Notes under the pieces: generated by a model
Databases searched by the model: none
What the model was told of the DNA's origin: nothing
The model's input: only the letters and a program-made list of their open reading frames with translations
Program-made: the position numbers and the translations under genes
Source: JAZIHH01 sp036678685
Lineage (GTDB): Bacteria > Bacillota > UBA4882 > UBA10575
Assembly: GCA_036678685.1 (NCBI GenBank)
Contig: JAZIHH010000034.1
Coordinates: 361,560 to 425,559, forward strand
Direction: 5' to 3'
DNA length: 64,000 nucleotides
Part shown: positions 16,950 through 25,401 of the stretch, piece after piece
How positions within the stretch are numbered: the first letter of the stretch is position 1
Layout: every line of letters starts with the position of its first letter

Positions 16950-17402
16950 ATGAAAGCCCGGCGACATGCCTTGATACTGGCGATTATAAAGGAGAAACCC
17001 ATCCGTACCCAGGAAGAATTGGGTGAAGCCTTGAAAAACTGGGGGGTGGAGGTTACCCAGGCGACTCTTTCGCGGGATATTAAGGAATTGGGGTTGATCA
17101 AAGTCCCTACGACGGACGGTTATTACCGTTATATCCTCCCCGGCGACAAAATCCTTCCGGAAGTAATGAAAAGGGCCAAGCGTATGTTTGCGGATACGGT
17201 ATTATCCATTGATTTTACAGAAAACTTAATTATTGTGAAAACCACGAGTGGAACAGCCCAAGGGGTGGCCGCCGTCCTTGATGAATTGGCGTGGAAAGAG
17301 GTTGTCGGGACAATTGCCGGCGACGATTCGATTTTGGTCGTCGTGAGAAATAAAGAACAGGTGGAGGATGTCTTAAACCGGCTGTATAAGTTAAGGGGGT
17401 AA
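16950..17402 (+). CDS. argR: Arginine repressor / AhrC
   Basis: A 150-residue transcription regulator controlling arginine synthesis and breakdown. The N-terminal winged helix carries KARRHALILAIIKEKPI and the recognition helix TQATLSRDIKELGL. The C-terminal arginine-binding trimerisation domain has TTSGTAQGVAAVLDEL and GTIAGDDSILVVV, with the conserved DD that contacts arginine. The ATG at 16950 follows GGGGGAGG (16938-16945); an earlier ATG at 16935 overlaps the nadK stop. It leads into recN after 4 bases, a frequent pairing. Confidence 0.95.
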   Translation: MKARRHALILAIIKEKPIRTQEELGEALKNWGVEVTQATLSRDIKELGLIKVPTTDGYYRYILPGDKILPEVMKRAKRMFADTVLSIDFTENLIIVKTTSGTAQGVAAVLDELAWKEVVGTIAGDDSILVVVRNKEQVEDVLNRLYKLRG

Positions 17403-17406
17403 AGAA

Positions 17407-19158
17407 ATGCTGCGCGAGTTGACAGTGGAGAATCTTGCCCTTATTGATCACCTCCGTCTGGAATTCGACCAGGGATTAAATATATTGACCGGGGAGACCG
17501 GCGCCGGCAAATCCATTATCATTGACGCGGTCAACCTGATCCTGGGCGGCCGTTCTTCTACGGAACTGATTAGAGCCGGAGCCGAGTCGGCGCAGGTGGA
17601 AGCGATCTTCGAATTGGAAGAAAACGCCGCGTTGGATGAGGATTTGGAGGAATGGGGAGTCCCCCTCGGCGAGGACCGCCTGCTGGTGGTCAACAGGGAG
17701 GTGCACCGGACCGGCCGCGGCCGCTGCCGGGTCAACGGGCAGACGGTACCGGTTTTTCTCCTTAACAAAATAGGCGGGTATCTGATGGATATTCACGGCC
17801 AGCACGCCCACCAGTCTTTACTCGCCACCGCCCGGCAAAGAGAAATCCTGGACGATTTCGGCGGACCGGCGCTTCACGCCAAGGCCCGGGAGGTGGCCGC
17901 CCTTTATGAACGCAGACAAAGGATAAAAAACGCCCTTTCCCAGGTTACATTGGGTGAAGAGGAGAAAAACCGGAAAATTGAATTCCTGACGTTTCAAATC
18001 CAAGAGATTGAAGCGGCCCGTCTTCAAGAGGGGGAAGAGGAGGAACTGGCGGCGGAAAGGGAACTTTTGGCCGGAGCGGAACGTCTCTTCGAGGCGGCCT
18101 CCGGGTCTTATCAATTGTTATACGGCGGGGACGAACCCGGTTCAGCCCTGGACAGGCTCTTGGAAAGCCGCCAGTTGCTGGAGAAGGTTGTTGCCATTGA
18201 CCCGCGGCTGCAGCCGTTGGCGGCGATGCTGAGCGAAGCGGCGGCGCAGGTGGAAGAGGTTTCCCGGGAAATCCGGTTATACCGGGAGAAAATTGAGTTT
18301 AACCCGGCGCAACTGGCGGCGGTGGAGGAGCGTTTGGATGAGATTTATAAACTGAAAAGGAAATACGGGAAGAGTATCCCGGAGATTCTGGCCTATGCCG
18401 AAAAGGCCCGCGAAGAACTGGAAGCCATCGAGGGAGAGGAAGAAAGGCTGGAAGCGCTGGCGGAAGAATTGGCCGATGTCGAAAGGAAGCTGACCGGCGC
18501 CGCGGAAGAACTCTCCGCCCTCCGGCGGAAAACCGCCGCCGAACTGGAACAACTCATTTCCCGGCATCTGGCCGAGGTGAATATGGGCAAAACCGTGTTT
18601 AAAGTGGCTTTGACCCGGGAGCAGGATGAGGAGAACGGTCTGTTGTCGGCAGGCGAGAAGGTGGCCGTAACCAGGGAGGGTTTTGACCGGGTGGAGTTTT
18701 TGGTGGCCCCCAATCCCGGCGAAGGTTTACGGCCGCTGGCCAAGATCGCTTCCGGGGGTGAACTTTCCCGGTTGATGCTGGCCCTTAAGGTCGTCCTGGC
18801 GGAAAAAGACAATATACCGTCGATGGTTTTTGATGAAATTGACGCAGGAATCGGCGGCCGCACCGCCCAGGCGGTGGCGGAGAAACTATTGCTTCTTTCC
18901 CAAACCCATCAGGTTATTTGTGTGACGCACCTCCCGCAAATTGCCAGTATGGCCCGGCGGCACTTCTTTATCCAAAAGAAAACAGCGGGCGACAGAACCA
19001 CCGTGGAGGTAAAAACCCTCAACCAAGAAGAACGGGTGGAGGAATTGGCGCGGATGCTTGGGGGAGCCGAGGTTACCTCCACCACCCGGGAACACGCCCG
19101 GGAGATGCTCGTCCTGGCCGCGTCGATTAGCGAAAAGACCCGGCTTTCCGGTTCTTAA
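17407..19158 (+). CDS. recN: DNA repair protein RecN
   Basis: A 583-residue SMC-like ATPase acting in double-strand break repair and in natural transformation. Walker A is GETGAGKSIIIDAV at about 33-46. Two coiled-coil arms occupy the centre (about 150-350). The ABC signature IASGGELSRLMLALK and Walker B MVFDEIDAGIGG lie in the C-terminal head, followed by THLPQIASMA. AAGGGGGT precedes the ATG. It directly follows argR, and the competence genes comEA-comEC come next. Confidence 0.96.
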   Translation: MLRELTVENLALIDHLRLEFDQGLNILTGETGAGKSIIIDAVNLILGGRSSTELIRAGAESAQVEAIFELEENAALDEDLEEWGVPLGEDRLLVVNREVHRTGRGRCRVNGQTVPVFLLNKIGGYLMDIHGQHAHQSLLATARQREILDDFGGPALHAKAREVAALYERRQRIKNALSQVTLGEEEKNRKIEFLTFQIQEIEAARLQEGEEEELAAERELLAGAERLFEAASGSYQLLYGGDEPGSALDRLLESRQLLEKVVAIDPRLQPLAAMLSEAAAQVEEVSREIRLYREKIEFNPAQLAAVEERLDEIYKLKRKYGKSIPEILAYAEKAREELEAIEGEEERLEALAEELADVERKLTGAAEELSALRRKTAAELEQLISRHLAEVNMGKTVFKVALTREQDEENGLLSAGEKVAVTREGFDRVEFLVAPNPGEGLRPLAKIASGGELSRLMLALKVVLAEKDNIPSMVFDEIDAGIGGRTAQAVAEKLLLLSQTHQVICVTHLPQIASMARRHFFIQKKTAGDRTTVEVKTLNQEERVEELARMLGGAEVTSTTREHAREMLVLAASISEKTRLSGS

Positions 19159-19229
19159 CGCGGGCGCCTGGCTGATTATGATCTTTACATAGGTTAGGCA
19201 GTTGCGCCCCGCTAAGGGGGGATAGAGAG

Positions 19230-19871
19230 ATGGATGATCTCTCCAGGCAACAAAAACGGATCTTGCTTTTGCTCTGTTTGGCCATTCTTCTTGGTTCAGG
19301 CTCCTTGCTCTACCGCCGCTTGAACCGCGGACCGGTAGAGATTTTGGAAGTAAAAACAGTGACCGAACCGTGGCCGGAGCTGCCGTCCCAGGGTACGCTG
19401 ACCGTTCATGTCTGCGGCGCCGTGGCCGAACCCGGCGTTTATCACCTGCCGCCCGGCTCCCGGGTTTATCAGGCGCTGGAAGCGGCCGGCGGAGCGCTGC
19501 CGGAAGCGCAAACCGATTATTTAAACCTGGCTTCTTTCCTTAAAGACGGGGAGAGGATTTACATCCCTGCCGCGACGGAGGGAACGGCGGCGGCGCCGGC
19601 CCCGCCGGCGGCCGCGCCGGCGCCCGTGTCCGGACCGGAAGCAGTCCCGGCAACGCTTTCCCGGAACGGGAGGTTAATTGATCCCAACCGGGCTTCCGCC
19701 CGGGAGTTGGAGACCATACCGGGGATCGGTCCGGTTTTGGCCGCGCGGATTATTGAATACCGGGAAACAGTAGGCCGGTTTGAGCGCCCGGAAGACCTGC
19801 TTAACGTCGCCGGTATCGGCCCGAAAACCTTGGAAAAAATAAAAGCGTATTTAGAGTTTCCGCTGCGATGA
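19230..19871 (+). CDS. comEA: Competence protein ComEA (DNA receptor)
   Basis: A 213-residue membrane-anchored DNA-binding protein for uptake of transforming DNA. It has an N-terminal transmembrane helix (residues 10-27), a SLBB-type domain (TLTVHVCGAVAEPGVYHLPPG), an Ala/Pro-rich linker at about 112-140 and a C-terminal helix-hairpin-helix pair: DPNRASARELETIPGIGPV and EDLLNVAGIGPKTLEKIKAYL. The stop overlaps the comEC start by 4 bases (ATGA), so the two are translationally coupled. Confidence 0.94.
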   Translation: MDDLSRQQKRILLLLCLAILLGSGSLLYRRLNRGPVEILEVKTVTEPWPELPSQGTLTVHVCGAVAEPGVYHLPPGSRVYQALEAAGGALPEAQTDYLNLASFLKDGERIYIPAATEGTAAAPAPPAAAPAPVSGPEAVPATLSRNGRLIDPNRASARELETIPGIGPVLAARIIEYRETVGRFERPEDLLNVAGIGPKTLEKIKAYLEFPLR

Positions 19872-22189
19872 ACCGTTTTCCGCTGTTGGGTTGGGGCGCT
19901 CTCGGCCTGGGGGCGGGAACGGTCGCCGGATGGTATACGGGAGGAACCATACCCGGCTGGTTTTTCCTTCCTGTCCTATTTCTTCTCTTTTTTCTTCCCC
20001 GGTTTCTTCCTCCGGAAAAACGCCTAGCGTGGCTGGTAATTACAATTTTGCCGGTGGCGGGATTGGCCGGGGGAAGGGCCGAGCGCCGTAACCACGATCT
20101 CTGGACCGGTTATTCGTTTTCCCTTCCCGGGCTGGCCCTGTGCGTCCGGGGGACGGTGATGGAGCAACCGGTTCCCTGGCGGGAGGGAATCCGTTTTCCC
20201 CTGCGGGTGGAAGCGGTGGAAGGAGAAACTCCTCCCGCCTCGTTGCGCTGGGAAATTTTTTTGCCGGCCGGGGAAAGGGTACGGCCCGGTGATTATCTGG
20301 AAATAACCGGATGGGTTTTCGGAGAACCAAAGGAGCATGTTACCTCCTGGACCAGAGAAAAAATCAGCGCCGGGTTGATGGGCAATTCCTGGCAGGTTCT
20401 GGGCCGGGGCCGCCTTAATCCGGTCACGAAGTTTATCCTCACCGCCAGAGAGAATTTGCTGGCCGTTGGGGAGAAGACCCTTTCCGCGCAGGCGGCAACG
20501 GTGCTCCACGGCATGCTGTTGGGAGTAAGAGGGGAATTGGCGGAAGCCGATGAGGATAATTTTCGCCGGGCAGGTGTGGCCCACCTTTTGTCCGTCAGCG
20601 GCCTCCATCTCCTTTTTTGGCTGGGCCTTTATTGGGGGCTGGGACGGCTTTTGCGTCTTCCCGAACGCTGGTTGACCGTGCTTGCTGTGCCGGTGGTCCT
20701 TTTTTTTCTTCTGGTGGCCGGCGCCCGGGCGCCGGCTTTAAGGGCCGGTATTATGGCCTTGTCTGCTCTTTGCGGCCGGCGGCGGCCGGTACCGGCCGGG
20801 AACCGGCTGGCCTTGGCGGCCTGCCTCATTCTTCTTTTTCGTCCTTTGGAGATTTTTGCTTTGGGATTTTGGCTTTCCTTTGCCGCCTGCGGCGGATTGC
20901 TTTTCTTCTTTCCCCGTTGGGAAAGGGCCGTTGAAAACCGGGCTCTGAAACGATGGCTCCGGCCTTTGCTGGTTTCCGCGGCCGCCCAAGCCGGGGTCTT
21001 TCCCTTGACCGCCAAGTTTTTGGGAGGGGTTACTTTGCTGGCGCCGTTCACCAATTTGCTCCTGGTACCGCTCGGGGCCGCTTGTGTCCAGATCGGATTG
21101 ACGGCTGCCGTGAGCGGTTTGTTTTTTTTCCCCCTTGCCCGCTGGTTAAATGCGGGCAATGAAATCTTTCTCCTTTTCTTCACCCGCCTGGTCGAGTTTT
21201 TCGCCGACTGGGGCGGTTACTTGCCTGTCCCCCTTTTCCCCTGGCCGGCGGCGGGCGCTTTTTATACGGTGACGATTGTCTTCACTTGGGGACTGGCGCG
21301 AAACCCCGTCAACCGGAGGCGGCGGATCCCCTCCTTTTACCTGATTTTACTCCTCCTCCTTCTAATTTTGGGGGCCCTCGGTTGGGTGTGGGTACAACAG
21401 CCGGAGCCGGCCCTTACCATGGTCGTCTTCGATGTCGGGCAGGGTGATTCCATCTTATTTATCACTCCCGGCGGACATACCCTTATGGTGGACGGAGGAA
21501 CAGCCGAAGGATACACCCGCGGCGTACGGCCGTTTCTGCGGGAACAGAGAATCAACAGGCTGGATCTTTTGCTCCTGACCCACCCCCACGAAGATCACCT
21601 GGGCGGTTTGGTGAAAATGCTGGTTGAAGACCGGGTCCGGGTCGGGCATGTACTGGACGGCGGGTACCCGCACACCACCGGAAGCTATACGCGGTTTCTG
21701 GCCTTCATTGCCGAAAAGGATCTGCCCTATACCCGGGCTGTCCGGGGCGGATCCTTCCGGTTGGGAGAAATGAAAGGGATAATCTTGCATCCCCCCGACC
21801 CCCATCTCACCGGTACGGGGTCGGATGTTAACAATAATTCCGTTGTTTTAATGCTCGAATACGAAACGGTTCGAATTCTTTTAACGGGAGACATTGAAAA
21901 GCGCGTGGAAGAAGAACTTCTTGCCCGTTACGGCAGTTCATTACGGGCCAACATCCTGAAAGTCGCCCACCACGGTGGCGCTACTTCCACCGGATGGGAG
22001 TGGGCGGCTACCGTCCGGCCGGAACTGGCCGTGATTTGCGTGGGGGAAAAGAATCCCTTCGGGCACCCGTCCCCCGTCGTCCTGGAGAATTTACAAAGTG
22101 CCGGCGCCGTGGTCCGGCGCACGGATACGGACGGACGCCTGCTCATCCGGATCAGGAAAGGGAAAATAGAGTTGGAAAGGGGAGCCTAA
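19868..22189 (+). CDS. comEC: Competence DNA channel protein ComEC/Rec2
   Basis: A 773-residue polytopic protein forming the channel through which single-stranded DNA enters. Order of parts: two N-terminal helices, an OB-like extracellular domain (about 95-210), the Competence domain with HLLSVSGLHLLFWLGLYWGL, ten or so helices, and a C-terminal metallo-beta-lactamase-like domain. The latter carries FDVGQGDSILF, LLLTHPHEDHLGG with the metal-binding HxHxDH, and AHHGGATS. All metal ligands look intact, which fits the proposed nuclease role of this domain. comEA is directly upstream and holA downstream. Confidence 0.95.
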   Translation: MNRFPLLGWGALGLGAGTVAGWYTGGTIPGWFFLPVLFLLFFLPRFLPPEKRLAWLVITILPVAGLAGGRAERRNHDLWTGYSFSLPGLALCVRGTVMEQPVPWREGIRFPLRVEAVEGETPPASLRWEIFLPAGERVRPGDYLEITGWVFGEPKEHVTSWTREKISAGLMGNSWQVLGRGRLNPVTKFILTARENLLAVGEKTLSAQAATVLHGMLLGVRGELAEADEDNFRRAGVAHLLSVSGLHLLFWLGLYWGLGRLLRLPERWLTVLAVPVVLFFLLVAGARAPALRAGIMALSALCGRRRPVPAGNRLALAACLILLFRPLEIFALGFWLSFAACGGLLFFFPRWERAVENRALKRWLRPLLVSAAAQAGVFPLTAKFLGGVTLLAPFTNLLLVPLGAACVQIGLTAAVSGLFFFPLARWLNAGNEIFLLFFTRLVEFFADWGGYLPVPLFPWPAAGAFYTVTIVFTWGLARNPVNRRRRIPSFYLILLLLLLILGALGWVWVQQPEPALTMVVFDVGQGDSILFITPGGHTLMVDGGTAEGYTRGVRPFLREQRINRLDLLLLTHPHEDHLGGLVKMLVEDRVRVGHVLDGGYPHTTGSYTRFLAFIAEKDLPYTRAVRGGSFRLGEMKGIILHPPDPHLTGTGSDVNNNSVVLMLEYETVRILLTGDIEKRVEEELLARYGSSLRANILKVAHHGGATSTGWEWAATVRPELAVICVGEKNPFGHPSPVVLENLQSAGAVVRRTDTDGRLLIRIRKGKIELERGA

Positions 22190-22191
22190 AC

Positions 22192-23202
22192 GTGCATGCC
22201 GTAGAATACCTGGAGAAACTTAAAGAGGATAAAATTTCCCGGATTACTGTTTTTTACGGAGAAGAAGATTATTGGGTTAACGCCGGCCTTTCCGCCCTTG
22301 GCCGCCTGCTGTTCAGCGGCGAAGAAGAAGCGAATTTTAACCGGGTGGAAGCCGTAGCCGGCGACCTGGAAGAAGAAACCTTGTTTAATCTTCTACAAAA
22401 CCCGCCGTTTTTTTCCGCCGCCCGTTTGGTCATTATCCGCAGGATAGAAGGGTTAAAGGCCGCCCTTGATGAAGAGTTTCTCAAGGCGGTTGATCCGCCG
22501 GCCGCCGGCGTTTACCTGGCGCTGACCGCGGAACAATGGAACCAGCGGCGAAAGCTTTTGCAAACATTAAAAAAGAAGGCCGCGTGGGTGGAATGCCATG
22601 CTTTTAAACCTCATGAGGCCAGAAAATGGATCATGGACGAGGCGAAGCGGCTGAACTTCCGGATTTCCCCGGAAACCGCCTGGTTGCTGGTGGAGTACCG
22701 GGGGACTTCCCCGGCGTCTTTAAAGAACGAGCTGGAAAAGGCCGTTTTATATGCCGGAGGCCGGCCCGCCAGGCTGACCAGGGAAGAGTGGCTGGCCTTG
22801 CTGGGCCGTTCCACAGAAAGCGGCCTTTTCACCATGCTGGATCAGGTAACGGAGGGCAGAACCGGCGAGTCTTTACAGTCCCTGCATCAACTGCTTGACA
22901 GCGGAGAAGCCGAAATAAAGCTCCTTTTTATGCTGAGCCGGCAGGTGCGCCTCCTTCTCCAGATTTTCCTCCTGCGGCAAGCGGGGCGGAACCGGGAAGA
23001 AATAAGTAAAGAACTGGGTTGCCACCCGTATGTGGTGGAGAAGCTGCTGCCGCAGGCGGCAAAGATGTCGTTGGCAAGTCTTCGCGCCGCCCACCGGCGC
23101 CTGGTCCAGGCGGATTTCCGCATCAAAACCGGGCAAAGCCCGCCGCGGCTGGAACTGGAAATGCTGGTTTGCGATCTGTCCGCCCTGGCCAAAAAGAAAT
23201 AA
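22192..23202 (+). CDS. holA: DNA polymerase III subunit delta
   Basis: A 336-residue clamp-loader delta subunit, the usual length. It begins with VEYLEKLKEDKISRITVFYGEEDYWV, the characteristic opening of the family, followed by FFSAARLVIIRRIE, FKPHEARKWI, a helical collar with FTMLDQVTEG and a C-terminal QADFRIKTGQ segment. The GTG start at 22192 is two bases after the comEC stop, with GGAAAGGGGAG inside the end of comEC. The comEA-comEC-holA-rpsT order is common in Bacillota. Confidence 0.93.
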   Translation: MHAVEYLEKLKEDKISRITVFYGEEDYWVNAGLSALGRLLFSGEEEANFNRVEAVAGDLEEETLFNLLQNPPFFSAARLVIIRRIEGLKAALDEEFLKAVDPPAAGVYLALTAEQWNQRRKLLQTLKKKAAWVECHAFKPHEARKWIMDEAKRLNFRISPETAWLLVEYRGTSPASLKNELEKAVLYAGGRPARLTREEWLALLGRSTESGLFTMLDQVTEGRTGESLQSLHQLLDSGEAEIKLLFMLSRQVRLLLQIFLLRQAGRNREEISKELGCHPYVVEKLLPQAAKMSLASLRAAHRRLVQADFRIKTGQSPPRLELEMLVCDLSALAKKK

Positions 23203-23226
23203 AGGAGGCTTGTACCCCCTTATATA

Positions 23227-23499
23227 TTACATATTTGCCGTTTGTGCGGCGTTCAATTTTTTCATAAGCCGGCTTTTTTTCCGGGCGGCGGTGTTTTTAT
23301 GAATTATCCCCGCTGCGGCGGCTTTATCAATTTTTTTCATGGCCAAAGGCAATAATTCCTTCGCTTTTTCCACCTCGGTATTAAGGGCGGTGAGAAATTT
23401 TTTCTCCATCGTTTTAAGGGCCGAGCGCTTGGCTCTGTTGCGCAGGCGCCGGAGAGCGGAAGTTCTGACTCTTTTTTCCGCGGATTTAACATTCGGCAT
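23227..23499 (-). CDS. rpsT: 30S ribosomal protein S20
   Basis: A 90-residue basic helical ribosomal protein that binds 16S rRNA early in assembly. It starts MPNVKSAEKRVRTSALRRLRNRA and ends with the conserved IIHKNTAARKKSRLMKKLN. The start ATG at 23499 follows AGGAGGTGAG, which rules out the longer in-frame extension. It is transcribed opposite to its neighbours holA and gpr, a normal arrangement. Confidence 0.97.
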   Translation of the reverse strand: MPNVKSAEKRVRTSALRRLRNRAKRSALKTMEKKFLTALNTEVEKAKELLPLAMKKIDKAAAAGIIHKNTAARKKSRLMKKLNAAQTANM

Positions 23500-23653
23500 T
23501 CCTTTCTCACCTCCTTGCCGACGTATGAAGGGAACACATACTAGTTTACCCTTTTTGGCCGGGTATTGCAAGAGTTTTTATTTTTACAGCATAAATTCTT
23601 TGTCCCGGGGGATCATAGAACCTGTAATCTGCAAGCAAAGGAGGTTGGACCGA

Positions 23654-23980
23654 ATGCTGGGAGCTATAATCAGGTTTATAGTTTCTGCATTGGTACTGCT
23701 TTTTGTCAGTTTCCTGGTCCCCGGTTTTCAAGTCGGCGGTTTTCTGGGAGCCCTGTTGGCCGCGGTGGTCATCGCCATTCTTGGTTATATTGCCGAAAGC
23801 CTCTTTGGGAAAAAAGTTTCACCGCAGTCCCGGGGAGTGGTGGGTTTTTTGACGGCCGCGGTTGTGATTTACCTGGCGCAGTTTATTGTACCGTCACTGG
23901 AAGTTTCGATCTTGGGCGCGCTTCTGGCCGCGCTGGTGATTGGGATTGTTGATGCTTTCGTTCCCACCGAGTTACGGTAA
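23654..23980 (+). CDS. Phage-holin-family small membrane protein (YvlD/DUF360-like)
   Basis: A 108-residue protein with four hydrophobic helices: ALVLLFVSFLVPGFQVGG, ALLAAVVIAILGYIAES, VVGFLTAAVVIYLAQFIVPS and LLAALVIGIVDAFVP. The repeated F-V-P-G/S and GALLAALVIG pattern fits the YvlD-like 'phage holin family IV' group, which despite the name is mostly chromosomal. Function unknown. The ATG at 23654 follows AAAGGAGG. It lies alone between rpsT and gpr. Confidence 0.75.
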   Translation: MLGAIIRFIVSALVLLFVSFLVPGFQVGGFLGALLAAVVIAILGYIAESLFGKKVSPQSRGVVGFLTAAVVIYLAQFIVPSLEVSILGALLAALVIGIVDAFVPTELR

Positions 23981-24013
23981 AGAGCAAAGCAATAAGGAAA
24001 AGGGTTGAAGGGT

Positions 24014-24961
24014 ATGGAGAACGAGTGGGGTGAGGTCAGGACCGACCTGGCGTTGGAAGCCAATGAACTGGCCGTTCAGAGAACAGGGGGAAGAATCCCG
24101 GGAGTCCTCAGCCAGCAGGAACAGAAAGGAAACGCGCAGATTAGCAGGGTGACCGTACAAACAGTGGAGGCCGGGCGGGTTTTAGGGAAACAGCCCGGTT
24201 ACTATGTGACCATAGAATCAACGGCCCTGCGGGGAAGGGATAAGGATGAACTGGAAGAAGTCGCCAAAACAATAGCCGGGGAAATCAGGGGTTTTCTCCG
24301 GCAGCTGGGGATTGGCGAACAAGTTCCGGCGCTGGTCGTCGGGTTGGGAAACTGGAACGCCACTCCTGATGCCCTGGGACCAAAAGTTGTCGAACTGGTC
24401 CTGGTTACCAGGCATCTTTGGCAGCACTCGCCCCCGGAAAAAAGAGGCGGCCTGCGGCCGGTATGCGCCGTTTCCCCCGGGGTTTTGGGCATCACCGGGT
24501 TGGAGACGGGGGAGATTGTCGCCGGGATCGTGGAAAAGGTTCGCCCCGGCTTTCTTCTGGTGATTGACGCTTTGGCTTCGCGCCGTACGGAACGGTTGGG
24601 AGCCGTCGTCCAACTGGCGGATACGGGTATCCAGCCCGGTTCCGGGATTGGCAACCGCCGGCTGGGGATCACCCCTTCTTCGTTGGGGTTGCCGGTTATT
24701 GCCATGGGGGTTCCCACCGTAGTCGAGGCTTCGACGATTATCCATGACGCCCTCGAACAACTGGGCGGCGCCGGCGGACATGCGGCTTTCCGGACCGGCG
24801 CTTTACGGCAGGTATTGCCCCAGTACGTTCGTGATCTGATTGTCACTCCCAAAGAAATTGATGTGCTGATCCAGGATCTCTCCCGGGTCCTGGCCGGTGC
24901 GATCAATATCGCCTTGCACCCGGGAGTCACACCGGAAGAGGTCTTTCGTTATCTGGATTAA
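24014..24961 (+). CDS. gpr: Germination protease (GPR)
   Basis: A 315-residue spore endopeptidase (family A25) that degrades the small acid-soluble DNA-binding proteins during germination. It opens with the pro-sequence and the conserved VRTDLALEANEL, and carries VVGLGNWNATPDALGPKVV, SPGVLGITGLET, DALASRRTERLGAVVQLADTG and GNRRLGI, all signatures of the family. It is made as an inactive zymogen in the forespore. ATG 24014 is used; a TTG at 24005 would add three residues. Presence shows that the host makes spores. Confidence 0.95.
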   Translation: MENEWGEVRTDLALEANELAVQRTGGRIPGVLSQQEQKGNAQISRVTVQTVEAGRVLGKQPGYYVTIESTALRGRDKDELEEVAKTIAGEIRGFLRQLGIGEQVPALVVGLGNWNATPDALGPKVVELVLVTRHLWQHSPPEKRGGLRPVCAVSPGVLGITGLETGEIVAGIVEKVRPGFLLVIDALASRRTERLGAVVQLADTGIQPGSGIGNRRLGITPSSLGLPVIAMGVPTVVEASTIIHDALEQLGGAGGHAAFRTGALRQVLPQYVRDLIVTPKEIDVLIQDLSRVLAGAINIALHPGVTPEEVFRYLD

Positions 24962-25028
24962 TCAAGGTTTATCGTACATAAATCCCCCCGGCCCCAAATA
25001 GGATTTATAGGAATGGGGGGCCTTGGTT

Positions 25029-25286
25029 ATGCCCGGAGAGACGAAACGGCGGAAAATTCCCCCGGCGGCGCCGCGGAATTTTCTTGGTTTAAACCTCCTG
25101 TTGATCCTGGTTTTTTTCTTTGCCTCCTTGGGATGGCGTTACTTTCATCCCCCGGTTGCTGTTCCGGTGGCGGCAAGCGAATCAGGCCGGGAGGCGCCCG
25201 CGTACTGGGGGATGGATACCAAAACCGCCAAAAACCTGCTCCAACAGGGGCTTCCCCGGGTGAAGGCGCCGGTCCTTTTTCCTTAG
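25029..25286 (+). CDS. Small single-span membrane protein, possible SpoIIP N-terminal remnant
   Basis: An 85-residue protein with a basic N-terminus (GETKRRKIPP), one transmembrane segment (LGLNLLLILVFFFASLGW) and a short outside tail ending TAKNLLQQGLPRVKAPVLF. In many Clostridia spoIIP follows gpr directly; its N-terminus has the same layout (basic start, one helix, then a segment before the amidase domain). No amidase domain follows here in any frame, so this may be a leftover of spoIIP or an unrelated gene. GGGGGGCC before ATG 25029 is a tolerable ribosome binding site. The SpoIIP link is inference. Confidence 0.4.
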   Translation: MPGETKRRKIPPAAPRNFLGLNLLLILVFFFASLGWRYFHPPVAVPVAASESGREAPAYWGMDTKTAKNLLQQGLPRVKAPVLFP

Positions 25287-25401
25287 AAAAGGGGCGGCGC
25301 CCAAATAATATTTTGGTTAAATAATGGTTTTCGCGGAAGGATTTACACGGTAGGAGGTGAATTATACTTTATTTATGTTGGCTACAAGGAAAGGATATGC
25401 C

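Noticed and set aside
24978..25008. ATAAATCC / GGATTTAT hairpin after gpr as a terminator
   Set aside because: The loop is 15 bases long and no T-run follows. It may be chance in this C- and G-run-rich spot.
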